Shown piece by piece: positions 23,868-34,075 of a DNA stretch of 64,000 nucleotides (position 1 is its first letter; each line of letters starts with the position of its first letter). The position numbers and the translations under genes are program-made. The stretch comes from Olleya aquimaris (GTDB lineage: Bacteria; Bacteroidota; Bacteroidia; Flavobacteriales; Flavobacteriaceae), in the NCBI RefSeq assembly GCF_003259525.1, contig NZ_QLLO01000007.1:1-64000 (forward strand), given 5' to 3'. The notes beneath the pieces are model-generated. The model searched no databases. It was given only the letters and a program-made list of their open reading frames with translations, and was not told the origin of the DNA.

Positions 23868-26800
23868 ATGAAAAAGATATTACTAATTTTAACTCTACTT
23901 TGTAGTTACACCATTATTGCTCAAAACCAAGCTGCTAACTGGTATTTTGGGAACAATGCAGGAATAAATTTTGATACTAACACCAATGCAGTAACAGCTG
24001 TTTTAGATGGGCAATTAGCTACAGACGAAGGTTGTACAAGCATCTCTGATGGCAATGGGAATTTACTATTTTATACAGATGGTATAACGGTTTACAATCA
24101 AAATCATGTTATTATGCCAAATGGTAATGGTTTAAAAGGTAATCCATCCAGTACGCAATCTGCTATTATTATACCTAAACCAGCAGATCCAGATATTTAT
24201 TACATTTTTACGGTAGATACCGAGTTTCAAAATACTCCAGATGAAGGGTTTCATTTTTCTGAAGTAGACATGACATTAGATGGTGGTTTGGGAGATGTCA
24301 CTTCCAACAAAAACATTAACTTATTACCCAATACATCAGAAAAACTTAGTGCAGTATTAAAAGACTGTCAGTCTGAAAATATTTGGGTTATTACATTAGC
24401 AGACCAATCTGGTGGAGAAAATAATAATACTTTTTATGCTTATGAAGTCACTGCTACAGGTGTAAACACCACACCAGTAGTTTCTACATTTTCTAACTTA
24501 TTTATCACAGAGCGAAGAGGTTATTTAAAATTATCACCAGACGGAACAAAAATTGCTAGCGCAAATATAGGAGAAGGATTATATCTATTTGATTTTGACA
24601 CTGCAACTGGTATGGCTTCTAATCCTGAGCAATTAAATATTAATTTTTCGCCTCAAGGAAAACCACAATCGTCTTATGGTATAGAGTTTTCACCAAATAA
24701 CAACTTGTTATATGTAACCACCTATTACCAAACACCTCAAAACGAATTTAACGATGCAAGCGCACAATATGGAGCATTATTACAATACGATTTAACTGCA
24801 GGAGATATTAATGCTATTAGTGCTTCAGAACAAGTTTTGGACGAGCGTGTTATGTACAGAAGTGCTTTACAATTGGGTCCTGACGGTAAAATTTACAGAA
24901 CGCTAAGTGCAACCTATACACAAGGAACACCTTTTTTAAGTGTCATAAATAACCCAAATAATATTGGTCAAGCTGCTGGTTACCAACATGCAGTTATTGA
25001 TTTATTAAACAGAAATGCAAGACAAGGCTTACCTCCTTTTATAGCTTCTTTTTTCTCAGAAAAAATAGATATCATACCAACAGATACAACAAATACGGTA
25101 AATTTACCATTGTGTATCGGAGATAATTATACCTTAATTGCAGAAGATATTCCTGGCGCAACATATACTTGGACACAAGACGACATGCCTATTCCAACAC
25201 CTGTCATACCAAATGAGTTAACGATTAACTCAGAAGGTAATTACGAGGTTTTAATAGATCTTAATAATGGTGATTGTGACACCAAAGAAGGACAAGCAAT
25301 TGTCACTTATTACGAAGTTCCTGTAGCTACACAACCTAACGACATTATTGTTTGCGATGATGATAATGATGCTATTTCAACTTTCGATTTTACAACTCTT
25401 GATGCAACAATACTAGATGGTCAAGATCCTACTGTATTTAGTGTACAATATTATAGTTCTCAAACAGATGCAGACGTAGATCAAAACCAATTACCAAATC
25501 CATATACTAACACCAACCCTCAAGAACCTATTTTTGCTAGAATATTTAATAGTCAAAACCCAAATTGTTATGACACAACTAGTTTTAATATAGAAGTCTA
25601 TAACACACCAACCATAGGACCGTTAACAGATTTTGTAGCTTGTGATGACACATCAGATGGAGATGACACTAACGGACAAACGACTATTGACTTATCAAGT
25701 TATGATTCAGAAGTGTACAATGGTCAAAGCACTATGGAGTATGATATTTCTTATCATAATTCGCAAAATGATGCAAATACTGGAAATAACCCTTTACCAA
25801 ATAACTACTACAACACAACTCCTTTTAACGAAACTATTTTTGTACGATTAGAAAACATAAATAGTACAACTTGTTTTGATACAGGCAGTTTTAATATCAC
25901 AATCAATCCAGTTCCGGAAGCATTTGATGCGCTATTATTTCAATGTGATGAAGATGGAGTTTCTGATGGTTATACCACCTTCAATTTAACTGAAGCGATT
26001 CCTGATTTAACCAATAATGCACCTGACAGAACAGTAGCGTTTTATGATACTTTGGCTGAAGCGCAAACTGAAACTAATCCTGTTAATGGAGATCAATACA
26101 ACAATGCTAGTAATCCGCAAGTATTGTATGCAGTTGTAACTAATTCTAATACTGGATGTTCGTCTATTTCAGAATTAACTTTAGAAGTTAGTGCCACACA
26201 AACCAACGATTATATTGCTCCTCCTGTTTGTGATGAATTAGGGTCTGAAGATGGAATTAACACTTTTAATCTTAACGATTTTACTACAGATATGCTAGTT
26301 GGTTTACCTGCAGACATCACCATTAGTTACTATGAAACGTATAATGATGCCCTACTTGAAACTAATGCATTACCAACTATATATGATAACACAACACCTT
26401 ACAGCCAAGTTATTTATGCAAGAGCAGAAAATGATAATGCGTGTTACGGAATTAATGAAGTGTTATTAACCATTAACCCATTACCAGATTTATCTAATGA
26501 TGAAACACTAATTTATTGTTTAAATGAGTTTCCTACAACTATAGAATTAACTGCATCTAACCCAATAAACAACAACTATTATTACAGTTGGTCTACTGGT
26601 GAAACTACTGCAACCATTGAAGTGAATTCTATAGGAACTTATACTGTTACAGCAACCACAGTAGAAGGCTGCTCTAAAACTAAAACGATAGTTGTAGAAC
26701 CTTCAAATATTGCGACTATTGAAGATATTCAAGTGATAGATGGAAGTTTAACCAACAATCTGGTTACAGTAATTGTTTCTGGTGAAGGTGAATATCAATT

Positions 26801-27203
26801 TGAACTCATTGATGCAGAAGGTATAACTACAGGATTTCAAACTAGCAATATATTTACATTTGTTAAACCTGGTATTTACTCGGTAAACGTTAGAGACATA
26901 AAAAATAATTGTGGTGCTGTAGATCAATTATTTTCAGTTATCGGTTTTCCGCTATATTTTACTCCAAACAACGATGGTCAAAACGATTATTGGCAAGTGT
27001 ATGGAGTGTCAACCCAATTTCAACCAAATTCCGTCATCCAAATATTTGACAGATATGGTAAATTATTAAAAGAATTTACGCCTTCAAGTCCTGGATGGGA
27101 TGGTACGTTTAACGGATTGCCAATGCCAACCAATGATTACTGGTTTTCTGTAAAACTACAAGATGGTAGGATTTACAAAAGTCATTTCACCTTAAAACGA
27201 TAG
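23868..27203 (+). CDS. Secreted T9SS type B protein with beta-propeller-like N domain and Cys-Asp modules
   Basis: This is a 1111-residue surface protein. A signal peptide (MKKILLILTLLCSYTIIAQ) is followed by an about 380-residue N domain typical of proteins with repeated W-Y-F-G-x-x-A-G and L-L-F-Y-T-D-G-x-x-V-Y. This is probably a WD40/propeller fold. An Ig-like part follows, then four modules each opening with C-D-D/E-x(n)-D-G-x-x-F-x-L (near residues 495, 590, 690 and 785). The C terminus (I-G-F-P-L-Y-F-T-P-N-N-D-G-Q-N-D-Y-W ... F-T-L-K-R) is the T9SS type B (gliding-motility-associated, CHU_C) sorting domain. First of four such genes in a row. Confidence 0.88.
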   Translation: MKKILLILTLLCSYTIIAQNQAANWYFGNNAGINFDTNTNAVTAVLDGQLATDEGCTSISDGNGNLLFYTDGITVYNQNHVIMPNGNGLKGNPSSTQSAIIIPKPADPDIYYIFTVDTEFQNTPDEGFHFSEVDMTLDGGLGDVTSNKNINLLPNTSEKLSAVLKDCQSENIWVITLADQSGGENNNTFYAYEVTATGVNTTPVVSTFSNLFITERRGYLKLSPDGTKIASANIGEGLYLFDFDTATGMASNPEQLNINFSPQGKPQSSYGIEFSPNNNLLYVTTYYQTPQNEFNDASAQYGALLQYDLTAGDINAISASEQVLDERVMYRSALQLGPDGKIYRTLSATYTQGTPFLSVINNPNNIGQAAGYQHAVIDLLNRNARQGLPPFIASFFSEKIDIIPTDTTNTVNLPLCIGDNYTLIAEDIPGATYTWTQDDMPIPTPVIPNELTINSEGNYEVLIDLNNGDCDTKEGQAIVTYYEVPVATQPNDIIVCDDDNDAISTFDFTTLDATILDGQDPTVFSVQYYSSQTDADVDQNQLPNPYTNTNPQEPIFARIFNSQNPNCYDTTSFNIEVYNTPTIGPLTDFVACDDTSDGDDTNGQTTIDLSSYDSEVYNGQSTMEYDISYHNSQNDANTGNNPLPNNYYNTTPFNETIFVRLENINSTTCFDTGSFNITINPVPEAFDALLFQCDEDGVSDGYTTFNLTEAIPDLTNNAPDRTVAFYDTLAEAQTETNPVNGDQYNNASNPQVLYAVVTNSNTGCSSISELTLEVSATQTNDYIAPPVCDELGSEDGINTFNLNDFTTDMLVGLPADITISYYETYNDALLETNALPTIYDNTTPYSQVIYARAENDNACYGINEVLLTINPLPDLSNDETLIYCLNEFPTTIELTASNPINNNYYYSWSTGETTATIEVNSIGTYTVTATTVEGCSKTKTIVVEPSNIATIEDIQVIDGSLTNNLVTVIVSGEGEYQFELIDAEGITTGFQTSNIFTFVKPGIYSVNVRDIKNNCGAVDQLFSVIGFPLYFTPNNDGQNDYWQVYGVSTQFQPNSVIQIFDRYGKLLKEFTPSSPGWDGTFNGLPMPTNDYWFSVKLQDGRIYKSHFTLKR

Positions 27204-27235
27204 TAATTTGTATTTTTAAGCAAAACCTAGTCTAA

Positions 27236-29074
27236 ATGAAACGTCAATGTTTTGCTTTATTAATTGTAATATTCTGCTTTTTTAAAGTCAATGCACAAGA
27301 CATTACACTGTTTCAACAATTTAATGGTCGCTATGACTATTTAGCAATTGGTAATACGCTAAATCAAGCAGAGAACAATTTGTCGCAATCCTTTTGTGAA
27401 ACATTACCATCGTCTCAAGCAACATTAACCTTACCAACTAACGCTACAGTGGTATCTGCTTATTTGTTCTGGTCAGGCTCTGGACCAGGAGATACAGAAG
27501 TAACTTTTAACGCTACTCCTATTACAGCAGAAGATACGTTTACAGTAGAATATAATGCTGGTTTTAATGGGCAACTTACATATTTTGCTAGCTATGCAGA
27601 AGTCACCAATCAAATTATTACAGAAGGTGATGGTGTGTATATTTTTGAAGATTTAGACATCTCAGATGTATTGGCTAATACACCTGGATATTGCAATAAC
27701 AGAACCAATTATGCTGGTTGGAGTTTATATGTTATATATCAAGACGATACGTTACCTTTAAATCAAGTTAACTTATTTTTAGGCTTAGAAATCATAAATT
27801 CTGCTGTTCAAAATAAAACCATTATACTTGAAAACGTTAACGTTTTAGACAATGATAATGCTAAAATCGGATTCCTAGCTTGGGAAGGTGATAACGCTTT
27901 AAACTTCGGAGAATCTTTATCTATTAACGGAAATATCTTATCCAATCCACCTTTAAATTTACCAGATAATGCCTTTAATGGCACCAATAGTTTTACTAAT
28001 GCAACCAATTTTTATAATGCCGATTTAGATGTCTATAATATTGAAAATAATATTCAAATTGGCGATACTCAGGTGACCATAAACTTAACAACAGGAGCTT
28101 TAGATAGTAACGGTGTATTTAGAGCAGATTTAATTATTATTAATAACATTATAACCGTTTTAAATAGTCAATTACCAGATGCCACTATTGTTTTAAACAA
28201 TTACAATGTAGTATGTACAAACAGAGAAGTAGAGCTAGATTACACTGTTTTTAACAACAATAGCACAGCTACTTTACCAGCTAATACACCAATTGCTTTT
28301 TTTATAGATGATGTGCTAATCGCGCAAAGTGTTACTAATAGCGATATACCAATTGGTGGCTCAGAAAATAATCAGATTAGTATTACCATTCCAAGCTCAA
28401 TTCCTGATAGTTTTATTATTGAAATTGAAGTCGATAATGATGGATCAAACACTGGAATTATAACAGAAACCAACGAGGTAAATAATGAAACGTTTGAGTT
28501 GATAGAACTCATTCCACTTCCAGAAACCATACAATTACAGCCTATTACAGCATGTGATGAAGGATTTAATAAAGCGACTTTTGACCTATCCAAAGTGTTA
28601 AACCAAATCGATCAAAATGAGTATCTAAGCTTCACTTTTTTTGAATCTTTAGATGCTATTGTAACTGATAATAGCATCCCTAATCCTACGGATTATTTTT
28701 CAAACGAAACACCTCAAACCCTTTATATAACTGCAGAAACTGATATTTGCTTTGATATTTTTGTGTTTGGCTTACTTACCGAAAACTGTCCTCCTATTAT
28801 TCCAGAAGGTTTTTCTCCAAATGAAGATAGCATTAATGATTTTTTCAATATTCAAGGTTTATATTCTGTTTTTGAAAATCATGAATTACTAATTTATAAC
28901 CGTTATGGCACTTTAATCTTTAAAGGTGACGATAACAACAAATGGTATGGTCAAATAAATCAAGGACTGACAAACCAAGGAAAGATAGTTCCTGTAGGTA
29001 CATACTATTATCTTCTTAATTTAAAAGATCCCAATTTTAAAATCCAAACGGGTTGGATTTACGTAAACTATTAA
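27236..29074 (+). CDS. Secreted T9SS type B protein
   Basis: This 612-residue protein has a signal peptide (MKRQCFALLIVIFCFFKVNAQ). The first 290 residues are a beta-rich domain found in surface proteins (A-T-V-V-S-A-Y-L-F-W-S-G-S-G-P-G-D-T). An Ig-like region follows (V-E-L-D-Y-T-V-F-N-N-N-S-T-A-T, CARDB-type). A single Cys-Asp module (C-D-E-G-F-N-K-A-T-F-D-L) comes next, then the T9SS type B tail with E-G-F-S-P-N-E-D-S-I-N-D-F-F and I-Y-N-R-Y-G-T-L-I-F. It is 32 bp after the previous T9SS gene and likely cotranscribed. Adhesion or glycan binding is inferred from the general class. Confidence 0.85.
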   Translation: MKRQCFALLIVIFCFFKVNAQDITLFQQFNGRYDYLAIGNTLNQAENNLSQSFCETLPSSQATLTLPTNATVVSAYLFWSGSGPGDTEVTFNATPITAEDTFTVEYNAGFNGQLTYFASYAEVTNQIITEGDGVYIFEDLDISDVLANTPGYCNNRTNYAGWSLYVIYQDDTLPLNQVNLFLGLEIINSAVQNKTIILENVNVLDNDNAKIGFLAWEGDNALNFGESLSINGNILSNPPLNLPDNAFNGTNSFTNATNFYNADLDVYNIENNIQIGDTQVTINLTTGALDSNGVFRADLIIINNIITVLNSQLPDATIVLNNYNVVCTNREVELDYTVFNNNSTATLPANTPIAFFIDDVLIAQSVTNSDIPIGGSENNQISITIPSSIPDSFIIEIEVDNDGSNTGIITETNEVNNETFELIELIPLPETIQLQPITACDEGFNKATFDLSKVLNQIDQNEYLSFTFFESLDAIVTDNSIPNPTDYFSNETPQTLYITAETDICFDIFVFGLLTENCPPIIPEGFSPNEDSINDFFNIQGLYSVFENHELLIYNRYGTLIFKGDDNNKWYGQINQGLTNQGKIVPVGTYYYLLNLKDPNFKIQTGWIYVNY

Positions 29075-29076
29075 AA

Positions 29077-29174
29077 GACAATATCTTAATTAAACATTTT
29101 ATCGATTATTTTTGCATTTAATCGATATATTGCGTAATATTGTCCTTTCAACGATAATATATGTTTTTTATCGT
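29077..29174. promoter_or_regulatory. Nested palindromes and -7 box before the largest surface protein
   Basis: Three inverted repeats crowd the 123-bp gap: GACAATAT (29077-29084)/ATATTGTC (29137-29144); ATCGATTA (29101-29108)/TAATCGAT (29119-29126); and ACGATAA (29151-29157)/TTATCGT (29168-29174). The first two are nearly concentric and enclose a -7-like TATTTTTG (29107-29114). This looks like an operator region or a stable leader structure. Confidence 0.5.
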
Positions 29175-29197
29175 GATTTTTAAAGTTAAATAACCTA

Positions 29198-32100
29198 ATG
29201 AGAATTAACCTCAACCCCTCAATTTATATAGTATTTATACTACTATCTACAATAAGTTACGCACAACAAATCACTGTAAACGATTCATTTACGGCTCAAG
29301 AACTTGTCGAGAATAATTTAGTACAAGGTTGTGTTGAAGTTACTAATATTAACTCTGCTATAAACGGAACCGTTGATGGGTTTTCTAGTTTTGGTTATTT
29401 TGAAAGAGCTGGCTCTAATTTTCCGTTTGAAAATGGTATCATGTTATCAACTGGTAGTGCTAATTCTGCTGGAAACGTACAAAATACTAATCCTTTAAAT
29501 GAAGGAACTCCTAATTGGACAACAGATCCAGATTTAGAAGCTGCTTTAGGGATAACAAATACACTAAATGCTACTTCAATAGAGTTTGATTTTATATCTA
29601 CATCAAGTACAGTACAATTTAACTACATCTTAGCATCTGAAGAATACTTTGCAGAATACCCATGTTTATATTCAGATGGTTTTGCATTTTTAATTCGTGA
29701 AGCTGGTAGTGGTAATCCATATCAAAATATTGCTATGGTACCTGGTACTAACACACCAGTAAACACCAATACCATCCATGATGAAATTGTGGGTTTCTGT
29801 CCAGCAGAAAACAACCAATACTTTGAAGGATACAACCTTGGAGATACCAATTTTAATGGACGTACAACAGTATTATCTGCATCTGCTAACATTACTCCTA
29901 ACGTACAATACAATATTAAATTAATTGTTGCAGACCAAACTGACAGAAATTTTGATACTGCTGTTTTTATAGAAGGAAACAGTTTCACTGATAGTGTCGA
30001 TTTAGGAGAAGATATAACTACGTGTGATAATTCTGTAACATTAAATGCTAATACTTATAACCCACAAGCTACATATGCTTGGTTTCTAAATAATTCTCCT
30101 ATCAATGGTGAAACTAGTAGCTCTTTATTGGTTAATTCTGACGGAACTTATACGGTTCAAGTTACTGTACCTTTAAATAATGACACTTGTACTTTTGAAG
30201 ATTCTGTTAATGTAACATTAAACACCATACAAACTGGTCCAACCATTTCAGATATCGAAGTTTGTGATGACTCGTCAAACGATGGTCAAGAAACCTTTGA
30301 TTTAAGTACAAAATCTAATGAAATTGTAGCAGCTTTGCCTCCTGCAACTTACTCTATTACTTATCATGGCTCTCAATCTGCTGCAGAAAATGATCAAAAT
30401 TCTTTTGTCACTATAACCAGTAATTCACCTGTACAACCAATATATTATAATGCTCAAGACACAGCTTCAGGTTGTATCTATATCGGAACTTTCAACTTAA
30501 TAATAAACCCGTTTCCAACAATTACAAATCCTACACCTCTTATAGTATGTTCTGATGGTGGCACAACGGTTAACCTTACAGATAAGGATGAAGAAATTTC
30601 TAATAGCAATCCAAATTACAATATAAACTACCACTACAATCAGACAGATGCAGAAGCTGGTGCAAACCCTATTGATTCGCCATATTCTCCAGCAAGTAAT
30701 AATGAAACGCTATATGTTAGTGTAGTAGATATAACCTCAGGTTGTAGCACAACTACTACTTTAGATATTGAAGTAAATGATAATCCTCCAATAAATCCTG
30801 AATCGCAACAGTTAGATGCCTGCGATCAAGATGGTGATGGTTTTGACACTTTTGATTTAACCGAAAATAATGATGATGTCCTACAAGGACTGACCAATGT
30901 AACTGTTACTTATCATGAAACTCAAGAGGACGCAAACAATGGTTTAAATGCTATTGCTAATCCAACAAATTTTCCTAATACAGACGACTTTGTCCAAATA
31001 GTATTTATTAGAGTTGAAGATAATTCTACAGGATGTGCATCTATAGTTCCGTTAGAGCTACATACTATGTTACTAGAATCTGCAACAGAAATAACAGATT
31101 ATTATCAGTGTGATGATGCTTCTAATGACGGTATTGTTGATTTTGACTTGTTACAAGTTGCCATAATGATTATCAATGATTTAGAAGATGTTACTGTAGA
31201 CTTTTACGAGACTGAAACAGATCAATTGGCCAATATTAATCCAATAGATCAAAATGTGCCTTATACAGTTAATAATGCACCAAAAACCTTATTTATAACG
31301 TTAAATAGTCCTTCTTGTTCTTACAACTCCTCAATACAATTAATTATAAATGATGGTTTTGAAATTCAAACTCTAACCACTCAAAATTATTGCGATATAG
31401 ATAATGATGGATTTACAAGTATCGATTTGTCATCGTTTGACGATTATGTTTCAACAGGAATTGCAAATGCGACTGTAACTTATTTTGAAACACAAACAGA
31501 TGCAGATAACAACACAAACGCTCTGCCTCCTTTTTATGACAATACCAATAATCCATTGACGGTTTATGTACGAGTACAAAATAATAATGGATGTAGCGCT
31601 ACATCAGCATTAACTATCGAGGTTTTACCTGCTCCAGAAACAACAACTCCTAATGACATTGTAATTTGTGACGATGACCAAGATGGATTTTCTATAATAG
31701 ATTTAACTGCTGCTATTTCAGAGATGGTAACAGACACCACCAACAGAACATTTACATTTCACACCTCACAGGTAGATGCAGAAACTAGTACTAATCCTAT
31801 AGCTAACGAAGCAAACTACAATGCAAATACACAGATGGTATTTTGCAGAATTGAAAATACCACCACTGGTTGTTTTTCAATAGAACCCATAACCATTTAC
31901 GTAAATACATTGCCTGTTTTTGATACCATAAGCACACTAATAAGTTGTGAAACAGATGGAAACCAAGTTGGAGAATTTATTTTTTCTGAAAAAGATGACG
32001 AAATATTAAATGGTCAAACAGGTAAAGAAGTATTGTATTTTACGTCTCAAATAGATGCAGATTCAGGGAATAACCCAATAGATAAAAATGCTGTTTTTGA

Positions 32101-34015
32101 AAACACCAGCCACCCACAAACTATCTATGTTCGTGTACAAAACTTTACAGACGCAAATTGTTTTGGCACATCTTCTTTTCAAATAGAAGTTGGTTCTAAC
32201 CCCATTTACAACGCACCAACAGATGTTTTTGTGTGTGACGATGTTAGTAATGATGGATTTGACACCTTCGATTTAACTCAGATTTCTGCTGAAATCAGTC
32301 AAGGATCACCAGACACATTAAGTATTACTTACCATTTAACTGTAGAAGATGCAGAAGCACAAACCAATGCATTACCAGATAGTTTTACCAATACGGTTAA
32401 TCCACAACAAGTCTTTGTAACTATTGACAACGGAACCTTTTGTAAATCTATAGCTACTTTTGAATTTAATATTATTGCTGTTCCAGAAACCAATGCTGCA
32501 AGTGCATTACAAGCTTGTGATGACAATACAGATGGTTTTACAACTTTTGATTTAACGGTTTCAGAATTTGAAGTCTTATCTGTAAGACAAGACAATACAG
32601 AAGTGCAATATTATACCTCATCTTCAGATTTGGAGCAAGGTATAAACCAAATTTCAGATCCTTATAATTTTACAAATACGTCTAATCCACAGACTGTTTT
32701 TATTAAAGTTTTAAATACAGTGTCTAATTGTTATGCTGAAATTCCTTTAGAATTAATCGTAGAAGTCCCACCAATTATCAATGAGAATGTAACCATTAAC
32801 ATTTGTGAAGACCCAAGTTTTACATACAATTTAAACGATGCATTAATAGACTTAATAGATACCACTCAATCTATTGAAACGACTTTTTACGCTTCACAAG
32901 CAGATGCAGATGCACAACAAAATCCGTTAGATACTAATTATAATTATACTATAGGTAATCATACCATTTTTCTAAGAGCCAATTATACTGGTAGTGCTTG
33001 TTTTAATATCGAGTCTTTTGTTTTAGCTGCTCATCCTACTCCAACTATTGAAACTACCCAAGACTTACAAGCTTGTGATGACGATTTTGATGGTATTACA
33101 AGTTTTAATTTAGCGCAACAAACTGCTACAATTTTAAATGGTCAAAGCGGATCAAATTATACAGTAACGTATTTCACCTCACAAAATGATGCTGATAATA
33201 ACACCAATGTATTAACTAATTTAAGTGTCAATTCTGAGGATAACACAACTTACTATGCTAGATTAGAAAACAATACTACAGGCTGTTATAACACAACTAG
33301 CTTTGCAACTATTGTAAACAGAAAACCAGAATTAGACATTCCTAATCAAGTGTTATGTTTAGATAATTTACCATTATTAGTCTCTGCAGAAACAAACGTA
33401 CCAACAGATAGCTATTCATGGTCAACAAATAGTACTAATAGTTATATAGAAATTACAGAAGTAGGTACCTACTCTGTAACTGTTACAACACAATTTGGTT
33501 GTACAAACTCTACGACGTTTACGGTTTCAGAATCTGAAGCTGCAACTATTGAATTTACTGAAACAGTAGATTTTTCAGACCCTAATAATATCACTGTTGA
33601 AATCTCTGGAATTGGCGATTACTTGTATCAGTTTGATGATGAAGAACCACAAGAATCTAACGTTTTTTATAATGTACCTATTGGTCCACACATCATTACG
33701 GTTATAGATTTAAACGGTTGTAATTCTACGTCTAAAGAAGTGGTTATTATTGATGTTCCAAAGTTTGTAACACCAAATGGAGATGGTTATTTTGATACAT
33801 GGCATATTACAGGTGTTAACCAATTAACAGGTACTATTGTAAACATCTATGATCGTTATGGTAAATTGCTAAAAACATTAACGCACACCTCTCAAGGATG
33901 GGATGGAAGATACAATGGTAACCTTATGCCAGCAAACGATTATTGGTATGTTGCAGATGTAAAAAAAGGGACTGTAGAATTCCAGATTAAAGGGCATTTT
34001 ACACTTAAGCTTTAA
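29198..34015 (+). CDS. Giant T9SS type B surface protein with choice-of-anchor L domain and about 11 Cys-Asp modules
   Basis: This 1605-residue protein has a signal peptide (ending S-Y-A-Q). The choice-of-anchor L domain is at about 60-270 (F-E-N-G-I-M-L-S-T-G, F-N-Y-I-L-A-S-E-E-Y, D-G-F-A-F-L-I-R-E). One Ig-like part and about 11 tandem modules of roughly 85 residues follow. Each opens with a Cys-Asp motif such as C-D-D-D-Q-D-G-F-S-I-I-D-L, where D-x-D-x-D-G suggests a calcium loop, and has a S-Q-x-D-A-x-x-x-x-N turn. The tail F-V-T-P-N-G-D-G-Y-F-D-T-W-H is the T9SS type B sorting signal. Likely an adhesin; the ligand is unknown. Confidence 0.88.
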   Translation: MRINLNPSIYIVFILLSTISYAQQITVNDSFTAQELVENNLVQGCVEVTNINSAINGTVDGFSSFGYFERAGSNFPFENGIMLSTGSANSAGNVQNTNPLNEGTPNWTTDPDLEAALGITNTLNATSIEFDFISTSSTVQFNYILASEEYFAEYPCLYSDGFAFLIREAGSGNPYQNIAMVPGTNTPVNTNTIHDEIVGFCPAENNQYFEGYNLGDTNFNGRTTVLSASANITPNVQYNIKLIVADQTDRNFDTAVFIEGNSFTDSVDLGEDITTCDNSVTLNANTYNPQATYAWFLNNSPINGETSSSLLVNSDGTYTVQVTVPLNNDTCTFEDSVNVTLNTIQTGPTISDIEVCDDSSNDGQETFDLSTKSNEIVAALPPATYSITYHGSQSAAENDQNSFVTITSNSPVQPIYYNAQDTASGCIYIGTFNLIINPFPTITNPTPLIVCSDGGTTVNLTDKDEEISNSNPNYNINYHYNQTDAEAGANPIDSPYSPASNNETLYVSVVDITSGCSTTTTLDIEVNDNPPINPESQQLDACDQDGDGFDTFDLTENNDDVLQGLTNVTVTYHETQEDANNGLNAIANPTNFPNTDDFVQIVFIRVEDNSTGCASIVPLELHTMLLESATEITDYYQCDDASNDGIVDFDLLQVAIMIINDLEDVTVDFYETETDQLANINPIDQNVPYTVNNAPKTLFITLNSPSCSYNSSIQLIINDGFEIQTLTTQNYCDIDNDGFTSIDLSSFDDYVSTGIANATVTYFETQTDADNNTNALPPFYDNTNNPLTVYVRVQNNNGCSATSALTIEVLPAPETTTPNDIVICDDDQDGFSIIDLTAAISEMVTDTTNRTFTFHTSQVDAETSTNPIANEANYNANTQMVFCRIENTTTGCFSIEPITIYVNTLPVFDTISTLISCETDGNQVGEFIFSEKDDEILNGQTGKEVLYFTSQIDADSGNNPIDKNAVFENTSHPQTIYVRVQNFTDANCFGTSSFQIEVGSNPIYNAPTDVFVCDDVSNDGFDTFDLTQISAEISQGSPDTLSITYHLTVEDAEAQTNALPDSFTNTVNPQQVFVTIDNGTFCKSIATFEFNIIAVPETNAASALQACDDNTDGFTTFDLTVSEFEVLSVRQDNTEVQYYTSSSDLEQGINQISDPYNFTNTSNPQTVFIKVLNTVSNCYAEIPLELIVEVPPIINENVTINICEDPSFTYNLNDALIDLIDTTQSIETTFYASQADADAQQNPLDTNYNYTIGNHTIFLRANYTGSACFNIESFVLAAHPTPTIETTQDLQACDDDFDGITSFNLAQQTATILNGQSGSNYTVTYFTSQNDADNNTNVLTNLSVNSEDNTTYYARLENNTTGCYNTTSFATIVNRKPELDIPNQVLCLDNLPLLVSAETNVPTDSYSWSTNSTNSYIEITEVGTYSVTVTTQFGCTNSTTFTVSESEAATIEFTETVDFSDPNNITVEISGIGDYLYQFDDEEPQESNVFYNVPIGPHIITVIDLNGCNSTSKEVVIIDVPKFVTPNGDGYFDTWHITGVNQLTGTIVNIYDRYGKLLKTLTHTSQGWDGRYNGNLMPANDYWYVADVKKGTVEFQIKGHFTLKL

Positions 34016-34025
34016 CACTAATTTA

Positions 34026-34057
34026 TTGAATTAAAATAGATTTGTTCTTTACCTTTG
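34026..34057 (+). promoter_or_regulatory. Putative promoter of the 34076 gene
   Basis: TTG (34026-34028) and TACCTTTG (34050-34057) are 21 bp apart, a strong match. The box overlaps an in-frame TTG at 34055, which argues that translation starts at ATG 34076, 18 bp after the box. Confidence 0.65.
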
Positions 34058-34075
34058 CAACCCATAAAAATTGGT

